A model generated the notes under the pieces. That model searched no databases. It saw nothing but the letters and a program-made list of their open reading frames with translations, and was not told the origin of the DNA. Below, piece after piece: positions 24,464-33,112 of a stretch of DNA of 64,000 bases. Every line of letters begins with the position of its first letter. Position 1 is the stretch's first letter. The stretch lies in NCBI RefSeq assembly GCF_025371035.1, contig NZ_JANZXB010000005.1, positions 62,001 to 126,000 of the forward strand. The letters are read 5' to 3'. This DNA is from Sphingomonas sp. LC-1 (GTDB taxonomy: Bacteria > Pseudomonadota > Alphaproteobacteria > Sphingomonadales > Sphingomonadaceae). Position numbers and translations under genes: made by a program.

Positions 24464-26338
24464 TCAGTCCCCGCGTGAGCACGATACGCCCTCGGCGGCC
24501 GCAAGATTGATCGGAGGACGGGATGGTATCTCAACGGTTTTCGCAGGAGCGATACCGCAGGGCGAGTATATGGTAGTTGCACTACCGTCATAAGGAAGAA
24601 CTGCGCGATCCCCTGCTTCAAATCGGGGCACATCATATATGCCGTCTATCAGCAGGTCGAGCAAAGCGTTTACGAACCCCGAAGTGTCCGTGACGGTCGC
24701 GATCGAATGGCGTTGGGGCGATACCGGATCAATCGAGACGAAGTCATCCGCGACTTGGCTGGCGTTGCTCAGGCGGAGGGATGCTATGTCCATTGCCTCA
24801 CAGAGGCTTGCGACGGTCTCTGCCTCGTCGTCGGGGGCTTCGCCGATATGGATTAAGCCCCATGGACGAAGATGATCCGGCAGTGCCGCAATGGCGGGGA
24901 GGCCCATCGCGTCCGCTGAAAGTGCTCCGACGACACGGTGGCTGATGCCCCGCCTTGCGCAAATCCCGGCCCATATATCGGCGGCGCTCGCATCACGGCA
25001 CCATATGAGCAACGGCCGGTCATGCTGGTGTTCGGATGGAAGCGGCGCTTTGATCGGATGGGGCAGGGCGGGATAGACTAGCCGCTCGGACCTCCGCCAC
25101 CAGCCGGGTGCCATCGCGACCGGATGTCGCGCCGCGCCGGCCGCCAAGCCGCTCCACAATCGCGCGAGAGCGGTCGGCCGTGGAGTCCCGTCCGACACGT
25201 CGAACACCCCTGGCTCATAGCGGCCGGGTTTGGTCAGCAATGTATCCCATCCGTGCGAACCCAGAAGCGACCATGCCGTGACCGCACGGATATCGACGCC
25301 GTCGTTTCGCACGGTCAAGCATTTGTCCCAGGCCTCCGCCGCCCAGCGCAATTGTTCCTCGCGGGTGCAGCCATTGTGCACCTCGGTCACGGCCAAGGGG
25401 GTTCCGTAACGGTCCCATGCTTCCTGCAAAGCACCGGCAAGCCCGGGCGGCGGTGGATCGAGAACGCGCACGGCCTCCACATCCGCATAGACACGTCGGG
25501 CATTGCCGCCATGGGTATGCGTCGGATAACGTTGCAATCGGTGATCGAGGAAGCGGTCGCTGGTCAGATAATGGTTCACGCCGACGATGTCGGGCGGGCA
25601 GGGATCGTCCGCGATCCGACGCAACCGCTCGGCAAAGCCGAAGCTTGCGATCCGGGTCCACAGGGGATGATGCGGCGTGATGCGCCCGAACAGCAAATCC
25701 CATCCCGCCCAGCGACGGAGATTGTCGAACGCCGCCTGTTCGCCCAGTAGAACGGTGGCATAGGTACGGCCCAGATCGTCGGTCTGGATCAGCTTGGCCG
25801 CCGGATTGACCTGCCGGATCGCCCGCATGGCGGCCCGCGTGCCATCGATCTGGTTGAGCAGCGCGAGCCAGAAGGCCGCTTCATCCCGAGCGTGCGGATA
25901 CCAATGGCCGTAAAGGCCCGAAAAGCGCGCCGTCGTCAGGGGTTCGTTGACCGGCGTCCAGCTCTCTATCCATGGATAACGCTCGACGACCTTTGCAGCA
26001 TAGTCGCCCAGCCCGGTGGCAAAACCATCGTCCAGCAGATGCGTATGCGGCGGACCGCTGCCGTGATGGACCAGCCCTGCGATGGGCCGAATGCCAAGGT
26101 CGCGCAATCGCCCAAGCCTCTCATCGGTCCATGACCAGTCGGGCGTGCGTCCGTCCGGCATCACCCGTTCCCACAAAACGGGATAGCGGATCGCCGTCAT
26201 CCCCAGCGAGGCGAACAGGTCGAGATCGGCAAGTCGGCCGTGATGTCCGCTTAGGCGAATTTGATCGCTATAGCCCGCCGCAGTGCGATTGACGGTGCAT
26301 TCCACGCCGCCCCAGAATTGCAGGCCATCCATCGGCAT
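24464..26338 (-). CDS. Family 1 glycoside hydrolase fused to a degenerate RmlD-like domain
   Basis: 624 residues. Residues 1-400 are a GH1-type TIM barrel with acid/base E132 (WTPVNEPLTT) and nucleophile E319 (AVTEVHNG). From about 438 to 590 the sequence tracks the Rossmann fold of RmlD-type dTDP-4-dehydrorhamnose reductases that are fused to such hydrolases in related bacteria. Here the dinucleotide loop is lost (LLIWCRDASAADIW instead of a GxxGxxG). It is probably a structural or dead domain. A GGAAC-N16-CGTT promoter lies 14-38 bases before the start. Expected to act on, or help build, a surface or stress glycan; the substrate is unknown. Confidence 0.75.
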   Translation of the reverse strand: MPMDGLQFWGGVECTVNRTAAGYSDQIRLSGHHGRLADLDLFASLGMTAIRYPVLWERVMPDGRTPDWSWTDERLGRLRDLGIRPIAGLVHHGSGPPHTHLLDDGFATGLGDYAAKVVERYPWIESWTPVNEPLTTARFSGLYGHWYPHARDEAAFWLALLNQIDGTRAAMRAIRQVNPAAKLIQTDDLGRTYATVLLGEQAAFDNLRRWAGWDLLFGRITPHHPLWTRIASFGFAERLRRIADDPCPPDIVGVNHYLTSDRFLDHRLQRYPTHTHGGNARRVYADVEAVRVLDPPPPGLAGALQEAWDRYGTPLAVTEVHNGCTREEQLRWAAEAWDKCLTVRNDGVDIRAVTAWSLLGSHGWDTLLTKPGRYEPGVFDVSDGTPRPTALARLWSGLAAGAARHPVAMAPGWWRRSERLVYPALPHPIKAPLPSEHQHDRPLLIWCRDASAADIWAGICARRGISHRVVGALSADAMGLPAIAALPDHLRPWGLIHIGEAPDDEAETVASLCEAMDIASLRLSNASQVADDFVSIDPVSPQRHSIATVTDTSGFVNALLDLLIDGIYDVPRFEAGDRAVLPYDGSATTIYSPCGIAPAKTVEIPSRPPINLAAAEGVSCSRGD

Positions 26339-26351
26339 CTCCCGTCAATCC

Positions 26352-26376
26352 AACGGACCGAGATGAACGGCGTTCC
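26352..26376 (-). promoter_or_regulatory. Sigma-EcfG-like promoter of the GH1 fusion gene
   Basis: On the minus strand GGAAC (26376-26372), 16 bases, then CGTT (26355-26352). This matches the general-stress sigma factor consensus GGAAC-N16/17-CGTT of alphaproteobacteria exactly. Confidence 0.65.
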
Positions 26377-26417
26377 CACCAACACATTGATTTGCATTGT
26401 AAGACAGTAACTTAGCA

Positions 26418-26443
26418 GGAACTTGGCGAAGCGGCAGGTTGTT
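26418..26443 (+). promoter_or_regulatory. Sigma-EcfG-like promoter of the glycosyltransferase-UGM fusion gene
   Basis: GGAAC (26418-26422), 17 bases, then TGTT (26440-26443), 34 bp before the GTG start at 26478. It differs from the consensus -10 (CGTT) at one base. It faces away from the promoter of the GH1 fusion gene. Confidence 0.55.
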
Positions 26444-26477
26444 TCCTCTTTGTAACAGCGATGAAAAGGGAGCCTCC

Positions 26478-28838
26478 GTGATCACCCAGCCGTCGACCGC
26501 CGCCAAGAGCTCCGCCTTGTATCACCGCCGCCCGCGATCGACGCTGATCTGCTTTAGCCATCTCCGCTGGGGCTTCGTCTTTCAAAGGCCGCAGCATCTG
26601 ATGACGCGCTTCGCCATGACGCAGGACGTCCTGTTCTGGGAGGAGCCGGAGTACCGCCAGGGACCTCCCGAACTGCGCCGTCATATCTGTCCGGACAGCG
26701 GTGTCGTCGTGCTGACGCCGCTACTCGACGAGGCCTTGCGAGGATGCGAGGACGAGGCGCTGACGGCCTTGCTGGATGCCGAGATGGCAGGCGTCACGGG
26801 TCCGCTCATTCGATGGTACTACACGCCGATGATGCTGCCCTTCTCGGACCATGTTCCGGCGGCTTGCATCGTTTATGATTGCATGGACGAACTCTCGGCG
26901 TTCAAGGGAGCGCCGCCTGAGTTGCTGGAGCGCGAGCAACGGCTGATCGAGCGGGCGGATCTGGTCTTCACGGGCGGGACAAGCCTGTACGAGGCGAAGC
27001 GGCGGCGCCATTCGAACGTCCACGCCTTTCCCTCCAGCATCGACGCAGCGCATTTCGGCCGGGCACGGGGCCGCGTGGCCGAACCCGCCGACCAGACGGA
27101 ACTGCCCCGGCCAAGGTTGGGCTTTGCAGGCGTGGTAGACGAGCGGATGGACCTCGATCTGCTGGGGGCGCTGGCGGATGCGCATCCGGAATGGTCGCTG
27201 GTCGTCATCGGTCCCGTGGTGAAGATCGACGAGGCCGATCTGCCGCGCCGCGCCAATATCCATTATCTGGGCGGGCGTCCCTATGCGGCGCTGCCGGACT
27301 ATATGGCGGGTTGGGATGTCGCGCTGATGCCCTTCGCCATCAATGAGGCGACGCGGTTCATCAGCCCGACCAAGACGCCGGAATATCTTGCGGCCGGGTG
27401 CCCGGTCGTCTCGACGCCGATTACTGATGTGGTGCGTCATTATGGCGAATTGGCGGGCGTGGCGATTGCCGACACGCCCGCCGCCTTCGTCGCGGCCTGC
27501 GAGGCGGGGATGGCGCTACGCGACGCCGGGCATGGCTGGCGCGACAAGGCGGATGCGCAACTTTCCGGGGGATCGTGGAGCAGCACGGCGCTCGAGATGA
27601 CTGCCCTGATCGAGGCGGAGATGGCGGGGCGCACCCGGCACGAGCCCATCGTGTCGCCGGTCACCTGGCCCCCTCTGCGCGATCGATATGACGTGATGGT
27701 GGTGGGCGCGGGCTTTGCCGGGGCGGTCATGGCGGAGCGGCTGGCCGCCGACGGAGGGAAGCGGGTGCTGGTGGTCGACCGGCGATCGCATATCGCGGGC
27801 AATGCCTATGATCATCACGACGCGGCGGGTATATTGGTCCACCGCTACGGCCCGCATATCTTCCACACCAATTCGAGCGAGATATTCGACTATCTCTCGC
27901 GCTTCACCGATTGGCGGCCCTATGAACATCGCGTCCTGGCCGATGTCGATGGCAAGCTGGTGCCGATGCCGATCAACCGCACGACGCTGAACGCACTCTA
28001 TGGCCTGGAACTGTCCAGCGATGCGGAGGTCGAGGCGTTCCTGGCATCGCGTGCCGAGCCGGTCGATCCGATCCGCACCTCCGCCGATGTGGTGGTGTCG
28101 AGGGTAGGGCGCGAACTCTACGAGACCTTCTTTCGCGGCTATACCCGCAAGCAATGGGGCATGGACCCGTCGGAGCTCGACAAGTCGGTGACCGCGCGCG
28201 TGCCGACCCGCAGCGGTACCGACGATCGCTATTTCAGCGACCGCTATCAGGCGATGCCCGTGCGTGGATTTACGCGGATGTTCCAGGCGATGCTGGATCA
28301 CCCCAATATCGATCTGCTCCTGGGTGTCGATTATGCCGATGTTCGGGAAGCCTATCCACACGATCATCTGGTCTTTACCGGGCCGATCGATGAATATTTC
28401 GGCTATCGTTATGGCCATTTGCCCTATCGTTCGCTTCGGTTCGAGCATCGGACGCTGGACGAGGAACAGCATCAGCCGGTTGCCGTGGTCAACTTCCCCG
28501 ACGAGGCGGTGCCCTATACCCGGATCACCGAATATAAGCATCTGACCGGACAGGTCGCGCCGCAGACCAGCCTGACCTATGAATATCCAAGTGCGACCGG
28601 CGACCCCTATTACCCAATCCCTCGCGACGAAAACCAGGCGCTTTACAAACGCTACGAGGCACTGGCCCTGGCGGAGCCGCATGTCAGCTTCGTCGGTCGG
28701 CTGGCGACCTATCGCTACTATAACATGGACCAGGTCGTCGGACAGGCCTTGGCAACCTATCGCCGCCTGAAGCCTATCTTGGCCGAGACCACTATGACGA
28801 CCGCTGCGGAACTGGCGCGAGGACGCAGCGCTGCCTGA
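26478..28838 (+). CDS. Glycosyltransferase fused to UDP-galactopyranose mutase
   Basis: 786 residues from a GTG start with AAAGGGAG six bases upstream; a TTG further up is less likely. Residues 20-390 form a GT4-like glycosyltransferase (FSHLRWGFVFQRPQHLM at the N-terminus, donor-site region SPTKTPEYLAAGCPVVSTP). From about 403 a complete Glf-type mutase begins with the FAD loop VMVVGAGFAGAVMAERLA. It continues with RYGPHIFHT and the UGM core FRGYTRKQWG, and ends in the usual YRYYNMDQVV region. The mutase converts UDP-galactopyranose to UDP-galactofuranose, which the attached transferase could use at once. Likely product: a galactofuranose-containing surface glycan (inference). Confidence 0.9.
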   Translation: MITQPSTAAKSSALYHRRPRSTLICFSHLRWGFVFQRPQHLMTRFAMTQDVLFWEEPEYRQGPPELRRHICPDSGVVVLTPLLDEALRGCEDEALTALLDAEMAGVTGPLIRWYYTPMMLPFSDHVPAACIVYDCMDELSAFKGAPPELLEREQRLIERADLVFTGGTSLYEAKRRRHSNVHAFPSSIDAAHFGRARGRVAEPADQTELPRPRLGFAGVVDERMDLDLLGALADAHPEWSLVVIGPVVKIDEADLPRRANIHYLGGRPYAALPDYMAGWDVALMPFAINEATRFISPTKTPEYLAAGCPVVSTPITDVVRHYGELAGVAIADTPAAFVAACEAGMALRDAGHGWRDKADAQLSGGSWSSTALEMTALIEAEMAGRTRHEPIVSPVTWPPLRDRYDVMVVGAGFAGAVMAERLAADGGKRVLVVDRRSHIAGNAYDHHDAAGILVHRYGPHIFHTNSSEIFDYLSRFTDWRPYEHRVLADVDGKLVPMPINRTTLNALYGLELSSDAEVEAFLASRAEPVDPIRTSADVVVSRVGRELYETFFRGYTRKQWGMDPSELDKSVTARVPTRSGTDDRYFSDRYQAMPVRGFTRMFQAMLDHPNIDLLLGVDYADVREAYPHDHLVFTGPIDEYFGYRYGHLPYRSLRFEHRTLDEEQHQPVAVVNFPDEAVPYTRITEYKHLTGQVAPQTSLTYEYPSATGDPYYPIPRDENQALYKRYEALALAEPHVSFVGRLATYRYYNMDQVVGQALATYRRLKPILAETTMTTAAELARGRSAA

Positions 28839-28848
28839 ACGAGAGGGA

Positions 28849-28883
28849 AGCGGGGGGTGGGGCATATCCGTGATCGCCCCGCT
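28849..28883. terminator. Possible terminator hairpin between convergent genes
   Basis: AGCGGGG (28849-28855) can pair with CCCCGCT (28877-28883) around a loop of 21 bases, between the UGM fusion and the convergent ATP-grasp gene. There is no T tract, so this is only a weak candidate. Confidence 0.3.
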
Positions 28884-28906
28884 CTCTGCCGGTGATTTAG
28901 GGCTGC

Positions 28907-29860
28907 TCAGGTGTTCGATTTGATGGTCGGCCTGCCTGCCCCGAGCGCCTGCATCAGGGTATCGCTATAGATTTTATGCGTCGCGGTTGGCCGGTGCACT
29001 CCTTGGGACGAGGGCGCGATGCCAAGCGACGCGGCGGGGGTGAAGGTCAGTTCGCCGAAATAGATCCCGTCACGCCCATCATAGAGATCGACGCGGACGA
29101 ACGCGAATGGCACCGACAATGCGTGTGCGGCAGCGGTCATGGCCTCCAGCCGTTCGCGAGCTGCCAGAACAAAACCGCTAGGGGAACGGAGCCCGTCATC
29201 CTCGTCCATCGGTTCGAAGTCGGGCACGCGGAACAGGCGGCTCCACGGCTCTCCAAACCGCCCATGATCGATCTGGCAAAGGTGGGGGCGGCCATGAATG
29301 CAGTGGAATTTGTAATCGTCGGGCGGTCCGGGGACGGTCGTCGGTATCATCGCCTCGACGATGATCTGACGCGGCAATTGCCAATATTGCATCTCGCGCA
29401 GGATCGGTGCGTAATCGACCGAGGCCAAGTCATAGAGCGGGCGCAGTTCGGCCGGATCGGTCAGATCGCGCAGAAAGGTGACCCCACCGCTGGCATGGGT
29501 CGGCTTGGCGATGGCATCGGTCCCAAGGAACGGGCGCAGCATTTCGAACAGATGTTCGGGGGAGCGCACCGCCGTGATCGGTATCACGGCCCGCGTTTCA
29601 GGGACCCGCAGCGCGGGGAAAACGCGCCGCGCTTCCGCCTTGGCGGTATGCTTGTCGACAAAGGTCCGCGCCAGACGGGACCAGTCCGGATCGATCATCC
29701 GGTCGTAGATCACGTCGTTGATCAACGCGTCCGGATGGCCGGGGGGCAGGGGTTCGCGCCCGAATTTGCGTTCGAAGGGCGGGGCGGCGACTTCATGGTT
29801 GGCGGCGCGCGTCAGGTCCATGCGCCTTTCTCCGCTCGACCGCGATGCATGCGCTGACAT
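28907..29860 (-). CDS. ATP-grasp TupA-like protein
   Basis: 317 residues. The pattern of TupA-like ATP-grasp proteins is seen: FVDKHTAKAEARR at the N-terminal side, a lysine strand AIAKPTHASGGV, an acceptor region IVEAMIPT followed by DDYKFHCIHGRPHLCQ, and a metal-binding end FVRVDLYDGRDGIYFGELTFTP. Members ligate amino acids or similar groups to surface polymers such as teichuronopeptide, or modify capsule sugars. A second start at 29821 has a better ribosome site (GGAGAAAGG). It lies 13 bp after the GNAT gene and converges on the UGM fusion, which suggests a surface-glycan role. Confidence 0.8.
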   Translation of the reverse strand: MSAHASRSSGERRMDLTRAANHEVAAPPFERKFGREPLPPGHPDALINDVIYDRMIDPDWSRLARTFVDKHTAKAEARRVFPALRVPETRAVIPITAVRSPEHLFEMLRPFLGTDAIAKPTHASGGVTFLRDLTDPAELRPLYDLASVDYAPILREMQYWQLPRQIIVEAMIPTTVPGPPDDYKFHCIHGRPHLCQIDHGRFGEPWSRLFRVPDFEPMDEDDGLRSPSGFVLAARERLEAMTAAAHALSVPFAFVRVDLYDGRDGIYFGELTFTPAASLGIAPSSQGVHRPTATHKIYSDTLMQALGAGRPTIKSNT

Positions 29861-29873
29861 CAGCGCACCCCCG

Positions 29874-30383
29874 TCAACCGAGCGTCCTGCTAAGACGGAC
29901 CAGGGTCGGGTCGCCTTCCACGGGATGGAGATCGAAGCCCATTTCCCGTTCGATCAGAATGGCGGACCTGTTTTCGCGATCCTCGATGGCTTCGATCGTG
30001 CGGTATCCCCGGCGTCGGGCTCGTTCCACGAGCAGGTCGAGCAGCGTCCAGCCGATGCCCATCTGCTTCATGTCGTGCCGGATCGCGATCGCCGCCTCGG
30101 CGACGCTGCCCGTCTTGTCGCCGGCCAGCATCGCGGCGCCGAGGATCGAGCCATCCTCGGAAAAGGCGATGAGGCTCTCCGTCGTCGCATTATCGGCATG
30201 GATCATGCCGGACAGCCGCTCGTGACTGACCTCGCGTACGCTGGTCAGGAAGCGGAAGCGCAGATCCTCGGGCGAGACCCGCGCGAAGAAGCCGGCCAGC
30301 GGGGCCTTGTCTTCTGTGCGCGCACGCCGGACATGCAGCCGAACGTCCTTATGGGTGACCAGCAATTCGGTGTCGGCGATCAT
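29874..30383 (-). CDS. GNAT-family N-acetyltransferase
   Basis: 169 residues from the ATG behind an AGGAGG site. The GNAT core includes VHVRRARTEDKAPL-type strand 1 (LHVRRARTEDKAPL), the acetyl-CoA loop RHDMKQMGIGWTLL, and the helix-strand end GYRTIEAIEDRENRSAI. The opening segment (FFARVSPEDLRFRFL) is close to the GNAT domain of Pat-type protein acetyltransferases that modify acetyl-CoA synthetase. Its place just after an acetyl-CoA hydrolase/CoA-transferase gene would suit a role in acetyl-CoA control, but the target is unknown. Confidence 0.8.
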   Translation of the reverse strand: MIADTELLVTHKDVRLHVRRARTEDKAPLAGFFARVSPEDLRFRFLTSVREVSHERLSGMIHADNATTESLIAFSEDGSILGAAMLAGDKTGSVAEAAIAIRHDMKQMGIGWTLLDLLVERARRRGYRTIEAIEDRENRSAILIEREMGFDLHPVEGDPTLVRLSRTLG

Positions 30384-30446
30384 CACGATGTCCTCCTGAA
30401 TGGTCCCGACCATGCGCCTGTTCGGCGCGCATGACATTGACCCGCG

Positions 30447-31967
30447 TCAAGACGGCTGCATCGTTCCCGTCTCCATGAAGCGCCGATGCCAGGACAGGGC
30501 CTCACCAGGCAGCGAGGGGGCATGCAGGCCATAGCTGCCGCCTTCCGCCCGCGCGGCGTAATCCTGCAGCAGAGGCCGGTAGTCGGGATGGGCGCAGCGT
30601 TCGATCACCATCCGGGCACGCTGACGCGGGCTGAGGCCGCGCAGATCGGCCAGGCCCTGTTCGGTCACGATCACCTGCACGTCCTGCATGATATGATCGA
30701 CATGCGAGGCCTGCGGCACGATGGCGGAAATCTTGCCGCCCTTGGCGGTGGACGGCGTCATGAAGATCGAGACATAGGCGTTGCGCGCGAAATCGCCCGA
30801 TCCGCCGATGCCGTTCTGGATGCGCGAGCCCATGACCAGCGTCGAATTGACATTGCCATAGATGTCGGCTTCGATCAGCCCGTTCATCGCGATGCATCCC
30901 AGGCGCCGGACCAGTTCGGGATGGTTGCTGATCTCCTGAGGGCGCAGGATCATGCGGTCGCGGTAGCTCGCCATGTCGGCGTTGAGCCGCGCCGCCGCCT
31001 GCGGGCTGAGCGAAAAGGCGGTGGCGGAGGCCATGCGCAGCTTGCCTGCGTCGAGCAGGTCGAGCATGCCGTCCTGGATCACCTCGGTATAGGCGGTCAT
31101 CGGCTCGAACGGCGTGTCGATCAGCCCGGACAGCACCGCATTGGCGATATTGCCGACGCCCGACTGGATGGGAAGCAAGCCGGCGGGCAGCCGTCCGCGC
31201 GCGACCTCATGCCGCAGAAACTCGATGATATGCCCCGCGATCGCTTGGGCCGTGGCGTCGGGCGCGGCGAAGGGCAGGTTGCGGTCGGGGGCATCGGTTT
31301 CGACGATGGCGACGATCTTGTCCGGGTCGCAGGCAAGATAGGGGGTGCCGATCCGGTCATCCGGCCGAACCAGCGGGATCGGCACACGATCGGGGGGCAG
31401 GCGAGTGCCGTAGTAGATGTCGTGCATTCCCTCCAGCGCCGAATCCTGCCAGCGATTGACCTCCAGGATCACGCGCGTGGCGCGGTCCGCCCAGGTCTTG
31501 TTGTTGCCGACCGACGAGGAAGGGATCAGCGATCCGTCCGCGCGGATACCCGTCACCTCGATAATCGCGGTGTCGAGCGGACCCAGCACCCCTTCCCATG
31601 CCATGGGTGCGACCTGGCTGAGGTGCATGTCGAGATAGTCGATCTCACCGCGATTGATCTTCTCGCGGGCGACCGGATCGCCGCTATACGGCAGACGCTG
31701 GGCGATCCCGTCGACCGCCGCCAGTGCTCCGTCCAGTTCGGGCCCGGTCGAGGCCCCGGTCCACAGATTGACGCGAAAGGGCCGCCCGGCCGCATGATCC
31801 TCCGCCATGCGCCGTGCCAGCGCCTGCGGAACGGCCTTGGGATAGCCGGAGCCGGTAAAGCCGCTCGTCGCCAGGGTTTCGCCGTGGCGGATCAGCGCGG
31901 CGGCGGTATCGGCATCGGTGATACGGGAACGCAGGGCGGCACAAGCGATACGATCGGTCATTGTCAC
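30447..31967 (-). CDS. Acetyl-CoA hydrolase / succinyl-CoA:acetate CoA-transferase
   Basis: 506 residues of the Ach1/AarC class. The catalytic glutamate is E295 in AYTEVIQDG, preceded by the CoA-binding GVGNIANAV. Other landmarks are NLWTGASTGPELD near the N-terminus, SSVGNNKTW in the middle and GIGGSGDFARNAY in the C-terminal half. The enzyme moves CoA between acetate and succinate, or hydrolyses acetyl-CoA, in the cytoplasm. Together with the AdhP and aldehyde dehydrogenase genes just upstream on the same strand it would complete an ethanol-acetaldehyde-acetate-acetyl-CoA route. Confidence 0.9.
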   Translation of the reverse strand: MTMTDRIACAALRSRITDADTAAALIRHGETLATSGFTGSGYPKAVPQALARRMAEDHAAGRPFRVNLWTGASTGPELDGALAAVDGIAQRLPYSGDPVAREKINRGEIDYLDMHLSQVAPMAWEGVLGPLDTAIIEVTGIRADGSLIPSSSVGNNKTWADRATRVILEVNRWQDSALEGMHDIYYGTRLPPDRVPIPLVRPDDRIGTPYLACDPDKIVAIVETDAPDRNLPFAAPDATAQAIAGHIIEFLRHEVARGRLPAGLLPIQSGVGNIANAVLSGLIDTPFEPMTAYTEVIQDGMLDLLDAGKLRMASATAFSLSPQAAARLNADMASYRDRMILRPQEISNHPELVRRLGCIAMNGLIEADIYGNVNSTLVMGSRIQNGIGGSGDFARNAYVSIFMTPSTAKGGKISAIVPQASHVDHIMQDVQVIVTEQGLADLRGLSPRQRARMVIERCAHPDYRPLLQDYAARAEGGSYGLHAPSLPGEALSWHRRFMETGTMQPS

Positions 31968-32008
31968 TCCATGATGCGGGCGGGGCCGAAGCCTCCGCCC
32001 GCCATCTG

Positions 32009-33043
32009 TCAGGCTGCAAGGTCGAGGACGACGCGGCCTTCAATCTGTCCTTGCCGCATCCGGTCGAACACCTGATTGACCTGGGTTAGCGGCGCGGTGG
32101 AAACGGTCGCTCTCACCTTGCCGTCCGCCGCGAAATCGAGCGATTCCTGTAGATCGAGCCGGGTGCCGACGATCGATCCACGCACCGTGATGCCGTTCAG
32201 CACCAGCCCGAAGATGTTCAGCGGGAAGTCTCCCGGCGGCAAGCCGTTGAGCGCCACCGTGCCGCCGCGCGCCATCATGCCGACGGCCTGGGCGAAGGCG
32301 CGTTCGCTAACTGCGGTGACGAGCGCGCCCTGCGCCCCTCCGCCGGTCTCGCGCTTGATCGCCGCGGCCGGGTCCGGCTCGGTGCGGGCATTGACGGTCA
32401 CCTTCGCGCCCAGTCGCCGCGCGAGGTCGAGCTTTGCGTCGTCGACATCGACCGCTGCGACGTTCAGGCCCATCGCAACGGCATATTGCACCGCCATATG
32501 GCCAAGACCGCCGATGCCCGAGATGACGACCGTGTCGCCCGGCTTGGTGTCGGTCATCTTCAGCCCCTTATAGACTGTCACCCCGGCGCACAGCACGGGT
32601 GCGATCTCGGTGAAGCCGATATTGCCGGGCAGATGGCCGACGAAATTCGGATCGGCGATGACATAATCGGCAAAGCCTCCATTGACCGAATAGCCGGTGT
32701 TGAGCTGGCTTTCGCACAATGTCTCCCATCCGCCCAGGCAATGCACGCAGTGGCCGCAGGCGGTGTAGAGCCAGGGCACGCCGACCCGGTCGCCTTCCTT
32801 GACGTGTTTCACGCCCCTGCCGACCGCAGAGACATAGCCGACGCCCTCATGCCCCGGAATGAAGGGCGGGTTGGGCTTGACCGGCCAGTCGCCCTCGGCA
32901 GCGTGCAAATCGGTGTGGCAGACGCCCGAGGCCTGGATCGCGACCTGGATCATGCCGTCGCTGACTTCGGGTACCGGAACTTCGTCAATGGTCAGCGGAG
33001 CGCCGAATTGGCGGACGACGGCTGCCTTCATGGTCTTGGCCAT
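32009..33043 (-). CDS. adhP: Zinc-dependent alcohol dehydrogenase AdhP
   Basis: 344 residues from the ATG behind GAGGAGAAAA. Catalytic zinc ligands C42 (VCHTDLH), H65 and E66 (GHEGVG). Structural zinc ligands C96, C99, C102 and C110. The cofactor loop is [15 protein letters not shown]. Length and motifs match the ethanol-active, propanol-preferring AdhP enzymes of bacteria, which are NAD dependent and cytoplasmic. It lies between the aldehyde dehydrogenase and CoA-transferase genes with short gaps, suggesting one C2-metabolism operon. Confidence 0.9.
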   Translation of the reverse strand: MAKTMKAAVVRQFGAPLTIDEVPVPEVSDGMIQVAIQASGVCHTDLHAAEGDWPVKPNPPFIPGHEGVGYVSAVGRGVKHVKEGDRVGVPWLYTACGHCVHCLGGWETLCESQLNTGYSVNGGFADYVIADPNFVGHLPGNIGFTEIAPVLCAGVTVYKGLKMTDTKPGDTVVISGIGGLGHMAVQYAVAMGLNVAAVDVDDAKLDLARRLGAKVTVNARTEPDPAAAIKRETGGGAQGALVTAVSERAFAQAVGMMARGGTVALNGLPPGDFPLNIFGLVLNGITVRGSIVGTRLDLQESLDFAADGKVRATVSTAPLTQVNQVFDRMRQGQIEGRVVLDLAA

Positions 33044-33112
33044 GGATTTTCTCCTCTCGGATGATGATGAAGCGGGGATGGGCACGATCGACCGTCCCCG
33101 CTTTGACGGGGA

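Noticed and set aside
24309-24593. 94-residue open frame on the plus strand
   Set aside because: It overlaps the end of the GH1 fusion gene, has no ribosome site and no recognisable pattern.
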